Shown here: piece after piece, positions 36,423-47,250 of the stretch | Numbering within the stretch: position 1 is the stretch's first letter | Layout: each line of letters opens with the position of its first letter | Assembly: GCA_024741835.1 (NCBI GenBank) | Contig: JAENRP010000113.1 | Span: 62,115-126,114 of the forward strand | Direction of reading: 5' to 3' | Length of the DNA stretch: 64,000 nt | Origin: Diplocarpon mali | Lineage: Eukaryota; Ascomycota; Leotiomycetes; Helotiales; Drepanopezizaceae | Made by a program: the position numbers and the translations under genes | The notes under the pieces: model-generated | The model's database searches: none | What the model was told of the DNA's origin: nothing | Seen by the model: only the letters and a program-made list of their open reading frames with translations

Positions 36423-36948
36423 CATGTATGTATTTATGCATATTATGGAATTCCTTATGGTTGTGTTCTCTCAATATTTATGAAAGTTATCTTGCCAACT
36501 TCAAGTCATCAACGAATGTTCTAGGAACAGTCGCTGAAGCTTTGGAAAAGCCTAAGCAATATAAGTAAGATACAAGTACTAGGCTGTACTATTATTTCTT
36601 TGCTTTCGTTCATTGTGTAGACATCGCTCTTGCTTTAGCAATAGCACAGTCAGATATTGGAAAGTTCGAGAGCGTCAATGCTGACAAAGTAAGTTGGAAA
36701 GACCGAGATTGTTTCATCTTCAAATTAAGAAGAATACACGAAAAGAAAGAAAAGAAATACATTTGCTCCCAGGCTTCTCGAGCTCAGTGCTCGAGTCGAC
36801 TCGGTGTGTTAGGATACGGCTTTAACTGTCTTTAGAATGTTGAAAGGCCTGTAACTTTACAATGCGGTCGGGATGACAAAAACTACCCACCATATTCACT
36901 AATTTCGAAACGGTTCATTGGATGGATCAGATCCTTTTCGGGTCTAGG

Positions 36949-37221
36949 CTAGACGCCATACTCTTCTATTTTGTCGTCTTCTGCCTCTGCAGCCAGTTCA
37001 AGCTTCCAAACTTTCAACTTCAACTCTTTCACCTTCCCGCTTCTATCATTCGCTCCTCTAGGTTTGATAATCCAACCATCTGAACCTCCTATATTTACCT
37101 TCGTTGACCAAGATCTATTTGTTTCAACACTGTATCGAGTCAGAAGAAAGCCGAGATACGTAGCAAATATACCAGCTTCCACTCCCCCCCTCTCAACCCT
37201 CCTTAGCACCGCCCTCCTCAA
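36949..37221 (-). CDS. Candidate last exon of a minus-strand hypothetical gene
   Basis: The minus-strand frame ending at 36949 is protein-like (AGIFATYLGFLLTRYSVETN, then GGSDGWIIKPRGAND, then ELKLKVWKLELAAEAEDD). A further minus-strand frame immediately upstream (about 37350-37225) reads GRGTTEFDAEAKFGVSEVDL and on to VWAKLIIRVEE, but in a different phase, so an intron or frameshift would have to lie near 37220. The plus strand also has open frames here (36971-37261 and 37227-37469), rich in Ser, Thr and Leu, which I regard as the antisense shadow. No family recognised and the structure is unresolved. Confidence 0.3.
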   Translation of the reverse strand: MRRAVLRRVERGGVEAGIFATYLGFLLTRYSVETNRSWSTKVNIGGSDGWIIKPRGANDRSGKVKELKLKVWKLELAAEAEDDKIEEYGV

Positions 37222-37662
37222 CTCTTATGATGAGCTTCGCCCACACCCTGCCACCAACTAGATCCACTTCCGACACTCCAAACTTAGCCTCAGCGTCGAA
37301 TTCAGTCGTTCCACGCCCCATCTACAAGAAAGGCAAACGCACTAAACTCTATATTCCCTCCTCCCTCACCACCACAATTCTCTCCTCCTTCCCCTCCCCA
37401 AAAGCCGCCCTGCCCAATCTGCCGCTGGCTGCAGACACTCTGCACCATGCCCGAACTCAAGCCTGGTAAGCTGCGCCTGGCGAGCGATCAGTGGACCGGC
37501 AGGTACCTGCACGAAGCGCGGCCGGCGAACCTGAGCAGGGAGCTGACGAGCATGGGGCTCATTGAAAAGGCGGGCGAAGGCCGTGGCGGGAATCATCGTG
37601 GGGGCGCGGAGACTGAGCAAGGAGATGAGAGTTTGTCGATACTATTCCTCAGAATTCTCTGA

Positions 37663-40237
37663 AGTGGACTTGATTTGATTATGTTTTGGGAGGTAGGGCT
37701 GGGGGCTTGGTAGGTTCCGTCTCGTCATGTCTGGGTCGGGATGGGTTGGGCTGGTGAGATGAACGATGAGGAAGAGCGTTTCATAACTACGCAAGTTTAA
37801 GAATTTCCCAAGGCATATAGTAAAGAACTGAGGGGAAAACACATAAGAGTAGGCCTCATATAGAACCAAAAAACCAGGGGAGGAAGCACCACAATTGGGC
37901 AAGCCTCGAGAAGGTGTTGGGAACAATTCCCAAGCTGGAGGTATATTGAGGTTGTTGGGCGTTGCGCGCTTCTCTCGAAGTACAATGGTGGTATCATATT
38001 TATCCTTCCTCTGCCATATGCCAATCACATGAGTTCCTGTCACGAGATCTCTACGTTTCAGGCCTCTAAAATAGTCCCGAAGAACTGCAAACAAATCGCG
38101 AGAAGAGCGTGCCAGAAGAGCCTGAAGTCAAGAATGAGATGACCTAAAGAGGTCGAAAGAAACATGCGGTGAATAACAGCAGAATTGCAATTGGTATGCT
38201 CGCGGTACAAGAGATTGATTTTAGAGCCCGGAATGCTACTTATGCGTACAATTATGCTGCTCTGTGGTGACTTGATATTTGCGAGGATCTTTGAAGCATG
38301 GATTACGTATATACAGTTGGTATACAAAGGGATGCATATTATGTTTCTTTCAGAATAGTTCAACGTTGATCTTCCAATCACGGCTTATGGTTCTTGAAAT
38401 CAGCTGTGAGAAGATAAAATTTTGATCGTGAAACTTACTTGGGGTAATGAATGAGATGTTTTCGCATGGATGTGATGGCTTGGTGCAACCTTTGTCAACA
38501 CACTGAGGGTCTGCACAAGTACAATCCCCCCTATCTATCCTGAACTCACATCAAATTGGAAATGTTGACGCAGTTTAACTTTGTATCAGTAGCTCTGTCG
38601 CCAGCTCCTTATTACCAGGCCTTGACTTGTTTCTTTGACTGTTGCCCGTCTATTGATATTCGGCTCGCTTATTTCTAATGCGTTGCACATGAAATGATCC
38701 CGCTCACTTGAACTTGGAATGGAACGAGAAAGGGAGTTTGTCTCTTGTCAGCTGTTCTGTAATAAGCTAAGTTACTGTCTAATTCTCTTATGTGGACATT
38801 GAAATTAAATCTTTTTGGTTGATTTGCAAAATCTGAGTGATGTTAACATTGCCCGCCTTGGCAATTTTTATTTTGTTTATATGAACCTTGGATTCTATTT
38901 GTTTAGCAAGTAGGTGATTTCATCTCGGCATTTTCCACTTATAAAAACTTGAATTCAAATGAGATATTTTTCATGCACCGCTAAACTCTTCAAGCATCAG
39001 TCATGTAATCTTCAGCTGACCCTGTCAGCTTATTGCTAGAACTACAATCTGGCTTCTTACCACTGCGGACGAAGATTGTAAGCAGATCCCAGGGATTGAA
39101 CGCTTTACATGAGATATTCAGCAAAAGGATGTTTATTCCTTGAATCCTGCTGACGAGACATGGCGTCTTTACTAATTTCATCTGGTCTAGGACGGAAATT
39201 AGGGTTAGTATTATGCGAAGTATATGAGTAATTGGCAGAGTGGCAGATTTTTAGAAGTGATTTTAGACCAGACTATTGCTTATTAGAAGCTTCTTAGGAT
39301 TGAGATTTCTCTCAAAAATATCTCTGAGTCGTCACATAAGGATGCTCGCGTAAGCGTTTGTAACATAAATGAGTGCGAGGTCGTTACTCATTTGCGAGAG
39401 ATAAGCTTGCAATTTTCATGGTTTTAGCGCAGGTTTCTAAAATATTAGCATAGCTGGAGGAAACTGAAACTCCAAGGAATCTACAAGAAATTATCCTGAG
39501 TTTGACTGTCGAGTCTGTCTTGGAGTAGGTGCTTGGCTCGCAAAATCATAGAACATCCTGGAAGATGTTTGAGTCTTTAGGTGTGTGGTACAAGCCTGAA
39601 GAGAAGCCGAGACAATGTAACTAGGTTTGAATAGTGGAATCTTGGACACAGCTTCGCAGGTAAAATGACTGAGAGGAAATTGCGCTTTTCATCTTTCATG
39701 ACTTTTCCTGAAATTATAATTGCGTATTCTACAGTTTCCCCTGGTTATTCACGAGATTATGTGAGCAAGCGCGATGCCGATAAAACCGCAAATGAAGAGA
39801 AGCAAGTGTGTAAAGCTTTACACCTTGAAAGGCTACAAGAACATTCCGATATAGTCCTGACTTTTATCTAGGGCGCATTTTGACACAGTGCATCTCGGAG
39901 AACAATATCACCTCTGTCACGAAAAGTAAATAAAGGAAACCTGTGATTGATTACCACCCAATACTGCTTAATATGAGTTGTGAATCGCGAGGCTGTCAAA
40001 AATCATGCTGTAAATTTAGCCCGAGTTCGCCTAAAATCAACTTTTCTTTAAGCTTTAATTGCCCGCTAGAAAGTGAATTCGAAGATGAAGGTATACTGAA
40101 TTAAGCGAGACAGTTTTCGGAGACACTAGCGTGCCTTCATGGGTGTCTTAAAGGCCACCAAGAGGATTTGCAGATGAATTTAGAACCATCAAGCTTGCTT
40201 TCCCAACAAGTGTAAGAAGTCCTACGGTGATTCCATA
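37663..40237. other. AT-rich gene-poor interval
   Basis: Short frames in conflicting phases, no motifs, no recognisable repeat. It contains the 5' flank of the 759-residue orphan. Confidence 0.5.
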
Positions 40238-42517
40238 ATGGACGACGATGATAGAGATACCATCTCAGACTTGAGCGACTCTCCGATGCGCTTTCCATAT
40301 CATCCACAATCCTCGAAACCTCGAAAGTATCGTGGATATCTCGGGCCACGTGCTCCAACGCCGAAAGAGCTCTTCATATGTACTCTTCCAGGTCCCGGCG
40401 CCACCACTGGAGCTGTCATGACCTGGTTACGCAGCTGGTACAGATGGCCGGCAAACGGCATTCAAACGAACACATTCAACGGGAGCGGATTACGCTTCTA
40501 CATGGAGCATAACCTTTTGGCTAATAGACTAAGGGGTAGCTGCAGAGTATCATTGTACGTAGCAGAATCTATGACTGCTGATATCAAGCAAGCTATTGCA
40601 CTGTGTGATTACGTGAGCTCGGGAGCCGAAATCAGCGAGGATTTGAAGGACGCGATTAAGGCTGTAAAAGCCTGGCAGGAATGGAAAAATAAGGAGTTTA
40701 AAGTAGCGAATACTTTTGCTGCCGCCAATGGTTGTAATGTTGCGAATAACCAGACACCATACAAATCTCGATATCAGCCCATCAACCCCGTCACAGATGT
40801 TCCGAAAGCTTGTGGGCAGATGCACGGCAAACGCCCCCGAATGATTGCTTCTCGGCATATTTCCAGACGTTTAAGACCTTCTACCATTCAAAAGCCGGCT
40901 TCAAAGCAGCCCATGGCAGATTATCAAAAGCAGAAGGTATCGTCATCAAGAACTCCGCTTTCCCCTAAAATTCCGGGCTCTGTTGGAACCTTTGTGAAGA
41001 AAGAAATCTTGCGAGATATTCACCCAAACAACTCTGTTTGTCGCACGGATCAAACCTCAGTCAGCGCGTTTGGTATTAGAATTCCTGTTCATAGGCAAGA
41101 CTCGAGCAATGCTCGCCGAGGCTCATCATACAGTCCTGCTCTACTTGCAAGTCCACCCAGCCCTTACGAGCCCGCTAATACTCTCCGACCTATTAAAGAC
41201 AATCGGTCTCATCCATCAGGTCGACATCCTGGGAATATCTCGTCGAATTTATCTGGAAACAGTCACATCCATCATAGTACTGAAGCTCGTCCAAGTAGCC
41301 ATTCAGCTGGAGATGCCAATGCTGCGCCAAAGACTCAACCGGTGCCGAACCCCCAGATACATCGAGTTTTCCGATACCGCGGTCAGAATTTATCTTTCGG
41401 GAATGCCGTAGCTCGCGTAATTGCAGCACTCGCTCAAGAGCGTGCCTCTGGGAACGGTCAAGCATCTCATCCGTATGATGAAAATGCTGAGTCGCCAACA
41501 AAGCCTGAGACTTCTGGGCCTACTGGTTCCGGGCGAGACTCACAGCTTTTTGAAGATGCTTCATTGCCTTGGAACTCTCAAGCAACTCATGTCACCCACC
41601 GTGGTGGTTCTGTGCCCCTTGCTAGAAGTCCCCACGCTTCGAACCATACGAGCCCCCTTGGAAACAAATATCTCGCTACAGCAGAATGCAAAGCTACGCA
41701 GGCTGCACAGAACAATCCAAATTATCGATTCAGAGCTTCGATGCAGAATACTGGCCGACCACAATCGAACAGTGGTGAAACCTCGATGCTTGATCCTACG
41801 CGTGAAAGTTCTCCTGGATACACCTACCCTAGCGACGCAAGTGACTTCTCTCATCTGAGAATGCATTTTGTTCCAAGACTCCAGCCTTTGCAGTCAATTT
41901 ATGACGCTAATCGACAATACACTCCGACTGTCCTACCAAAGCAGCAGGGCAGCCGACCATCAAACCTAGCAAAGATGCCGTCAAGACAAAACCCAGTTAG
42001 CAAAGCTACAAACTCAGCAGATAACTATCTCCACAGTGTGCCACTCGGAATTTCATTAGAAGAAACCAGTAGACCAAGTCCGCAATCAAAAAAGTCCTCG
42101 ACTTTCGCTTCCTACAACAAGACCCCCAAAAATCTCTCATGCAACCTTCTTTCAGCGAAGAATGATACAAATCGGCCCCAAATACGAGATAAGGAGCCTC
42201 CAATGCTCGATCCTTTCTCTGACCTTCTCGAGAACTTGGCAAGCACGAAGAAAGCTCAATTCAAGAAGGAGAATAGTACCTCGGTAAAGGTTCCCAGCAA
42301 CGATGATGATTCCTTCGAAATCGGCGCGAACAATGTGGCGATTGCAGGACGCCGTAGGGCCTTGCAGACTGACAAGCGCAAGGGATCGTTGGAAGAGCCT
42401 CTCGTTCTCAGTGACTCTGACGAGGGGGTTCAGTTGGTATCCGAGAGGATGAAAGCCAAGCCAGCTAGGGAGAGGTTTGCGGTTGGTACGGCTGGTAACC
42501 CTATGCTGATCAATTGA
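40238..42517 (+). CDS. 759-residue orphan protein with possible SUMO-interacting motif
   Basis: A single uninterrupted ORF from ATG 40238 (MDDDDRDTISDLSDSP) to TGA. Residues about 35-165 look globular (YLGPRAPTPKELFICTLPGP, MTWLRSWYRWPANGIQTNTF, and a helical stretch with DLKDAIKAVKAWQEWKNKEF). The remaining 600 residues are rich in Ser, Pro, Asn, Gln and basic residues and look disordered. Near the C-terminus EEPLVLSDSDEGVQLVSE matches the SUMO-interacting pattern of a short hydrophobic core followed by acidic and Ser residues. I recognise no family. A nuclear protein is a reasonable inference. Its neighbours are gene-poor AT-rich DNA, so it may be a fast-evolving lineage-specific gene. Confidence 0.75.
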   Translation: MDDDDRDTISDLSDSPMRFPYHPQSSKPRKYRGYLGPRAPTPKELFICTLPGPGATTGAVMTWLRSWYRWPANGIQTNTFNGSGLRFYMEHNLLANRLRGSCRVSLYVAESMTADIKQAIALCDYVSSGAEISEDLKDAIKAVKAWQEWKNKEFKVANTFAAANGCNVANNQTPYKSRYQPINPVTDVPKACGQMHGKRPRMIASRHISRRLRPSTIQKPASKQPMADYQKQKVSSSRTPLSPKIPGSVGTFVKKEILRDIHPNNSVCRTDQTSVSAFGIRIPVHRQDSSNARRGSSYSPALLASPPSPYEPANTLRPIKDNRSHPSGRHPGNISSNLSGNSHIHHSTEARPSSHSAGDANAAPKTQPVPNPQIHRVFRYRGQNLSFGNAVARVIAALAQERASGNGQASHPYDENAESPTKPETSGPTGSGRDSQLFEDASLPWNSQATHVTHRGGSVPLARSPHASNHTSPLGNKYLATAECKATQAAQNNPNYRFRASMQNTGRPQSNSGETSMLDPTRESSPGYTYPSDASDFSHLRMHFVPRLQPLQSIYDANRQYTPTVLPKQQGSRPSNLAKMPSRQNPVSKATNSADNYLHSVPLGISLEETSRPSPQSKKSSTFASYNKTPKNLSCNLLSAKNDTNRPQIRDKEPPMLDPFSDLLENLASTKKAQFKKENSTSVKVPSNDDDSFEIGANNVAIAGRRRALQTDKRKGSLEEPLVLSDSDEGVQLVSERMKAKPARERFAVGTAGNPMLIN

Positions 42518-42932
42518 GGAGATTCGAACAATAGTCACGGGAGTCTCATAGCGGTAAGTAGCGTGTAGCCTTGGTTTTCTTCTTTGACATCTGGGAAGCT
42601 GGTGATCTGGATCGCGAAGGGGTTTTCAGGCATGGAGAGAGAGAATATATTTGCTATATCAAAAAGCTCTCTATAAAAGCGCGAAGCGGATTGAAAACAA
42701 ATCTAACACCTGAACACGGTTTAGGCTCTAGTAATAAGTGGCGTACGACTGCAAGATTCCGGTGAGAACTTTCTCGCTCTAGTAAGGCTCTTTCATACAA
42801 CAATAGAACAAAGCCGCGTCTCCTGTACCGAAGTCTTAGTGAATGCACTGAATCCAAAAAATGAGTAATCAACATCACCTCAAAAGGCTCTGAACAAAAA
42901 ATTCACTAACCAAGATAAATGCAATACAAATA

Positions 42933-42972
<40 letters not shown>

Positions 42973-44190
42973 TATTAAGCCTTCAATCTCATCAAGTAAA
43001 CCGACTCAAAGAACCCCTCGCCCCCAGCCTTGCCATCTGAAGACTAGCCCTCAAAAATTATTAAACAATCATCAAGGCCCCAATCCCGCGCCATCGCCTA
43101 GCTATCAACAGAAACCAGGCTTGGTCTACTCCAGCTAGCACAAAAGCACCGGCCTGTTCTTGTATCTGCCTAGAAGCCAAGAGGTGCTTTGCCGACTCTT
43201 CACATCAAAGACTTTCACCCTCGCAACAACGCCAATCTCAAGCCCCGCCTATCCCCCCTTTACCCCACACCAGAGCCTGCAGCTTCCATACTTGGTGTTT
43301 CGGAGAATGAGAACTAGCGGCAGAGTGCTGTTGAGGTCGCGAGGAAGACCAGAGTGCTTATGGGACGGCTAGTGCGTTTACTATAATATCATGCCTTTGG
43401 GAAGCTGATTGGGATAATACCATTTAATAGCTTGTGAGGTCATTACTAAGTCCCTAGCAGACTCAATATACCACAGGTATCCCGCCCGCCATCTTTGGCT
43501 ACAGTGGAAATCAGAAGGGACAGATAAGCTACTGTTTGGCAAGTCCTAGAAATCGAGGATACATTGAAAGGTAGCGTAGTTTTGGAGTTATGCTCTAGCA
43601 ATCTAAATATCCTTTCCTATGTGTGATCTGCCCTGGGGGAGGGACATATTGTTTATTTTGAACTTGGCATCTAAGCGAGACAAAACGAATTTCTGTTTAA
43701 TCCATAGCAAATGAAATATGCAGAAGACTTGGAAACATACTGGAACAGTAAGAATACTTTTGTGGGATATGTTTGAGTGCCTGGACACCCCAAGAAACAC
43801 GTGGCGCTCGGTGATTATAAGAAAATCAACAAGTATAAGCAGATAAAAAGGCGATGAAATATTGTAAAAAAGAAAACAAAAGAGGCAGTAGGTATGAGAT
43901 AACGCATGAAATTGAACTAGTCCTGATGATGCTATTAACCTTGATATCCTTTAGGTGCCTCTTTGTACCAAGCAGATGCTACTCACCACGTGGACTGTCG
44001 CGTCGCGTTGAAGATCAAGTCTCCTCTCCAAACTCACCTTGCCGCCGGACTAGCCCAAAACAGTGGCTGTCGTCAAATTCAATCCGCGATCTCTGTCAAA
44101 TTACAACAACAACTACAACACGAACAACACCGTTCAAATTCTCTGTGCTCGCAACAGTCTGTAGTGTTTGGGACTATCAGAGGCTTCGAC
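42518..44190. other. Intergenic with AG microsatellite
   Basis: No supported gene. Includes (AG)16 at 42937-42968. The short ORFs at 43.2-43.4 kb lack support. Confidence 0.5.
42937..42968. repeat. (AG)16 microsatellite
   Basis: Perfect dinucleotide repeat. Confidence 0.95.
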
Positions 44191-45459
44191 ATGAGCACTG
44201 AAAAGCCAGCCGGCATGGCCTCTGGAGATCCTACCAAGCAAATCACCACCCTCTTCCAAACCGTCCACCAAGGCAAAGGCGATGTCTTCCCCTTCAAGCA
44301 ACCCTACACGCAAGATCTCACTGCAATCCCCGAAGAGCGCGCTGATTCTCCCTGCAAGCAGACAAACACGCCGGCACAGGCTCTCTTCCCCGCAATGTTC
44401 GCTCCTGACCCAGTCTTCGCCGAGTTCGTGCAGTCATGGCCCGAGGATGGTACTTTGTGGGTTGATATGCAAGTTTGGTACAAGAAGTGGTTCGACGCGA
44501 CTGGCATCTTCAAGAACGATGTTGGCGTCGCCGAGTTCACTAGTCGTCTCTGCATGAGCAGCACGCTCCTCCGCATGAACACCAGCTACAGCGTCCTCCT
44601 CAACTGGCTCAAGAAGAGAAACTTGCACGAAGAGGACCTGCACAAGTACTTCCACGACGAAATTATCGAAAGCTTCGCCCAGTATGTTTGGTACGCTAGA
44701 GTCGAGGGTATGCAGCGTGAATCGCTGGCGGGTGAGAGGGTTCTTGACAGTGACTACATTGGTATGGACAGCGCCAGAGAGATCTTCCAGTACCGCATGC
44801 TTCAGCTCGTACAAGATATAGCTGCGAATGAGAGAGCTTGGATCTCAAAGTTGTATGATGAGAGAGTTGCTTCGCTTGAGGCAGCTCATACTCGTGAAAG
44901 CCATAGCCCTACACTCGGTGCCGAGGACGAACCCAGATATATCGATCGAGATTTCTTCCGCCGTTGCAATGTCCAGGATGTGCCTCTGTGCGCCAGACTC
45001 CCCCAAAACGGCGTCGGCGTCGGTGGATACGATCGAGTTGGAGAACAATCGAGTGCCGCTGAGAGAGTCGAGTTTCCCTCTCGGCAGCTTTCCATGGCCA
45101 GAAGCTCCGAAGGCTCGCAGAGTGGGTGGAAGAAGTTGACGGCAAAATCGGCTACAGGAAAGTCGGGCGGCGTTGGCAATTGTCATGGAGTTGATCATGG
45201 CATCAAGATGGCCTTGAGGCAACCACTCCCGTATTACGCAACCCTGCTCTCCAGAGATGGAGTTTATGATGACTGGGCCGAAGCATCAAAAGGACCGGGC
45301 ATGACGGCCAGCTACCCGCTCGAGAGATCCCCCCGCAGCTCTTCCGACTCTGGATCAACTTTCACTCCTAAGGATCTCCCTGCCTTCAACTTGGAGCTCT
45401 GCATGCGCCCTGCGGCATCGCCGAAGGGCAATGGCAAGGGCAAGCAGAAGGAGACTTGA
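44191..45459 (+). CDS. 422-residue hypothetical protein
   Basis: The open frame extends upstream to a TTG at 43963. I chose the ATG at 44191 (MSTEKPAGMASGDPTKQITT) because the stretch before it is Gln-rich and untypical. Residues about 70-215 look well folded and helical (AMFAPDPVFAEFVQSWPEDG, DMQVWYKKWFDATGIFKND, YSVLLNWLKKRNLHEEDLHK, EIFQYRMLQLVQDIAANERA). The second half is Ser/Gly-rich with few predicted structures, ending in PKGNGKGKQKET. No signal peptide, membrane segment or known catalytic motif. I recognise no family. Intact frame and good composition make a real gene likely. Confidence 0.7.
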   Translation: MSTEKPAGMASGDPTKQITTLFQTVHQGKGDVFPFKQPYTQDLTAIPEERADSPCKQTNTPAQALFPAMFAPDPVFAEFVQSWPEDGTLWVDMQVWYKKWFDATGIFKNDVGVAEFTSRLCMSSTLLRMNTSYSVLLNWLKKRNLHEEDLHKYFHDEIIESFAQYVWYARVEGMQRESLAGERVLDSDYIGMDSAREIFQYRMLQLVQDIAANERAWISKLYDERVASLEAAHTRESHSPTLGAEDEPRYIDRDFFRRCNVQDVPLCARLPQNGVGVGGYDRVGEQSSAAERVEFPSRQLSMARSSEGSQSGWKKLTAKSATGKSGGVGNCHGVDHGIKMALRQPLPYYATLLSRDGVYDDWAEASKGPGMTASYPLERSPRSSSDSGSTFTPKDLPAFNLELCMRPAASPKGNGKGKQKET

Positions 45460-46197
45460 AGCATGCGGATGGTCACTAACTTCGACAACTCCGAGCATGC
45501 CTTGGACAACGGGGAGGTTGGAGATCTAAGCCGTCCCAGCTATTCCTTTTCCTTTCTATCTGCGCGTACGATGGACCATTAGCTATGTTACTCTGGTTGA
45601 TCTGTTTACACTCGGTATTGCTGTGCCAACTGGCACGTGGAGTCGCTTAGCCGGCTACTTCAGGGTGCTTCATGAGTAAAGGGATCGGAATCGCGGTATG
45701 TAATGAGCAGTGCTTCATGGCAAAAAATACATACTGTTTCTCGAATGTCGTGTAAAAAAAGCAAGTGATCATCAGAGAAGTCTCCGAGTCGCGAGAGTGA
45801 AGACTGAACGGCGCAGGTAGAAAGAAGTCATCGTAGCCAGCCGCATGTAGGAGACTGTTGACTTCTTCTGAGGGTACGGTCTTAAGCCTCCACGAGATAT
45901 GGTCGCTTGCATGGCGCGGGAGCTTGCTGCTACAGCTCCTTCCGTTTAGGAGGGCTTTTCTTTTCTATACTTGCTCCCCACTTCGCATCTTTCTCTTCAC
46001 GAGAGAAACATCCTCATTTTCTACACCACAATCGGCAGCAGTATCAATATCAGTATCTGTTTCAGTACGCTCACCACCACAGTCACTCCAGAATCAACAT
46101 AGCCATCTTCGCGTCCGGTCAGGCATCGAGCCAAGACCAGCTCAATCATCCCAGCATACCAATCATCCGGAAACCACGAATCGCAATACAAGCAGCA
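45460..46197. other. Intergenic
   Basis: 3' flank of the 422-residue protein and 5' flank of the coiled-coil pseudogene. A C/T-rich and CAGTATCAATAT-type stretch lies near 46030-46080. No supported gene. Confidence 0.5.
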
Positions 46198-47250
46198 TGG
46201 CTGACTCTTGGGAGCCATTCGAAACCAGGGAGATCGAGCAGATGAGGGACCAGATAGTCGAGCACAGCCGAAGGGTCAGAGAGAATCTCGGATTGGTTTT
46301 GGATAGAGGAGGGTACATTTAAGCCGACTCGATGAAGAGCGTCGAATGCTTGAAGCGGATACTCAGAAACACAATCTTTTCATGTCCCAGTTCGATCAAT
46401 GGAGGCGCCAGCAACTTAATGAGATGTGGGGGAGACAGGCTTATCTCGACGAGAATCTTCGCCGATTTCTAGTCATATGCGAGGAAAAGAACACTCAACA
46501 GGATCGGCGGGAAAAGGAGCTGTGCGATAGGGAAGAAAAGGTCAAGAGGTTACAGAATCCCACATATCTCAAGAGGCATGATGAAGAGATGATGGCGTTG
46601 AGATGCTTTGCATCGGCAATGCTTGTAACCGATCTCAAACTCCAGGACTATACTCGAAAGCTGCACCAGAATATGACCGAGTGCAAGAAATGGATTGCTA
46701 AATGACCCCATGACCCTGCGATACCCAGAATTAAGCATCTTTGCTATCGAGTCCGCATGATCATCGATAGGTGCACGGAGAAGTCTAATGTGCCCGAGCG
46801 GCTACAGGTGATGACCCAAGTCACGATCCGAGACCTGCAAGATATGGAAAGCGAGATAGTTGCGCACCTCAATGAGATGCGGACGGTCGATCGCATTCAA
46901 AACCGAGGCAACACAGCTCGCGGGGAATGCCAATGCACATGCCACTCGACTGTCAGTTTCTTGAGAGCTCACCAAGGCAGCTCTGCTGACATGGAAGACA
47001 GGAACCCATACCTCGAAATCTCGACTTTCCAATGTCACCTAGCCCCGGAGCACTTCATCTAGAAGAGTCGTCGCCGGTTGAGATCTCGGCCTCACAGCCT
47101 AACTCGGAACCTGGGGGACAGCAGCAAGTCGTGGCGTCGAGGTCGCAGTCGGCCAGAGCGCCTGCAGCCCAGGAAGAGCCCGCAGAAGCAGATGCGATCG
47201 CTTTGTTCTGGGAAACAGAGGTGATTGACCCGATCAAGAACCGTGAATGA
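46198..47250 (+). pseudogene. Broken coiled-coil protein gene
   Basis: Starts at ATG 46198 (MADSWEPFETREIEQMRDQI). The frame runs into a TAA near 46322, but the heptad-rich protein continues at once in another frame (LDEERRMLEADTQKHNLFMS and on to LHQNMTECKKWIAK). That frame meets a TGA at 46703-46705 and is again protein-like afterwards in the same phase (MIIDRCTEKSNVPERL and ESEIVAHLNEMRTVD). A last switch near 47030 gives SPSPGALHLEESSPVEIS to a TGA at 47248-47250. No intron with correct length, phase and GT-AG ends restores these joints. I read it as a decayed gene with two frameshifts and one in-frame stop. Sequencing errors next to nearby N bases are an alternative. Family unknown. Confidence 0.55.

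Larger units (their letters stand above)
33464..36948. other. 3.5 kb AT-rich gene-free interval
   Basis: Strongly AT-rich with dense TAA/TAG in all frames and no protein-like frame. It includes a perfect 10-bp hairpin (34236-34263) and an 11-bp hairpin of TACA repeats (36397-36422). The composition suggests RIP-degraded repeat DNA, but no element is identifiable by eye. Confidence 0.55.
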
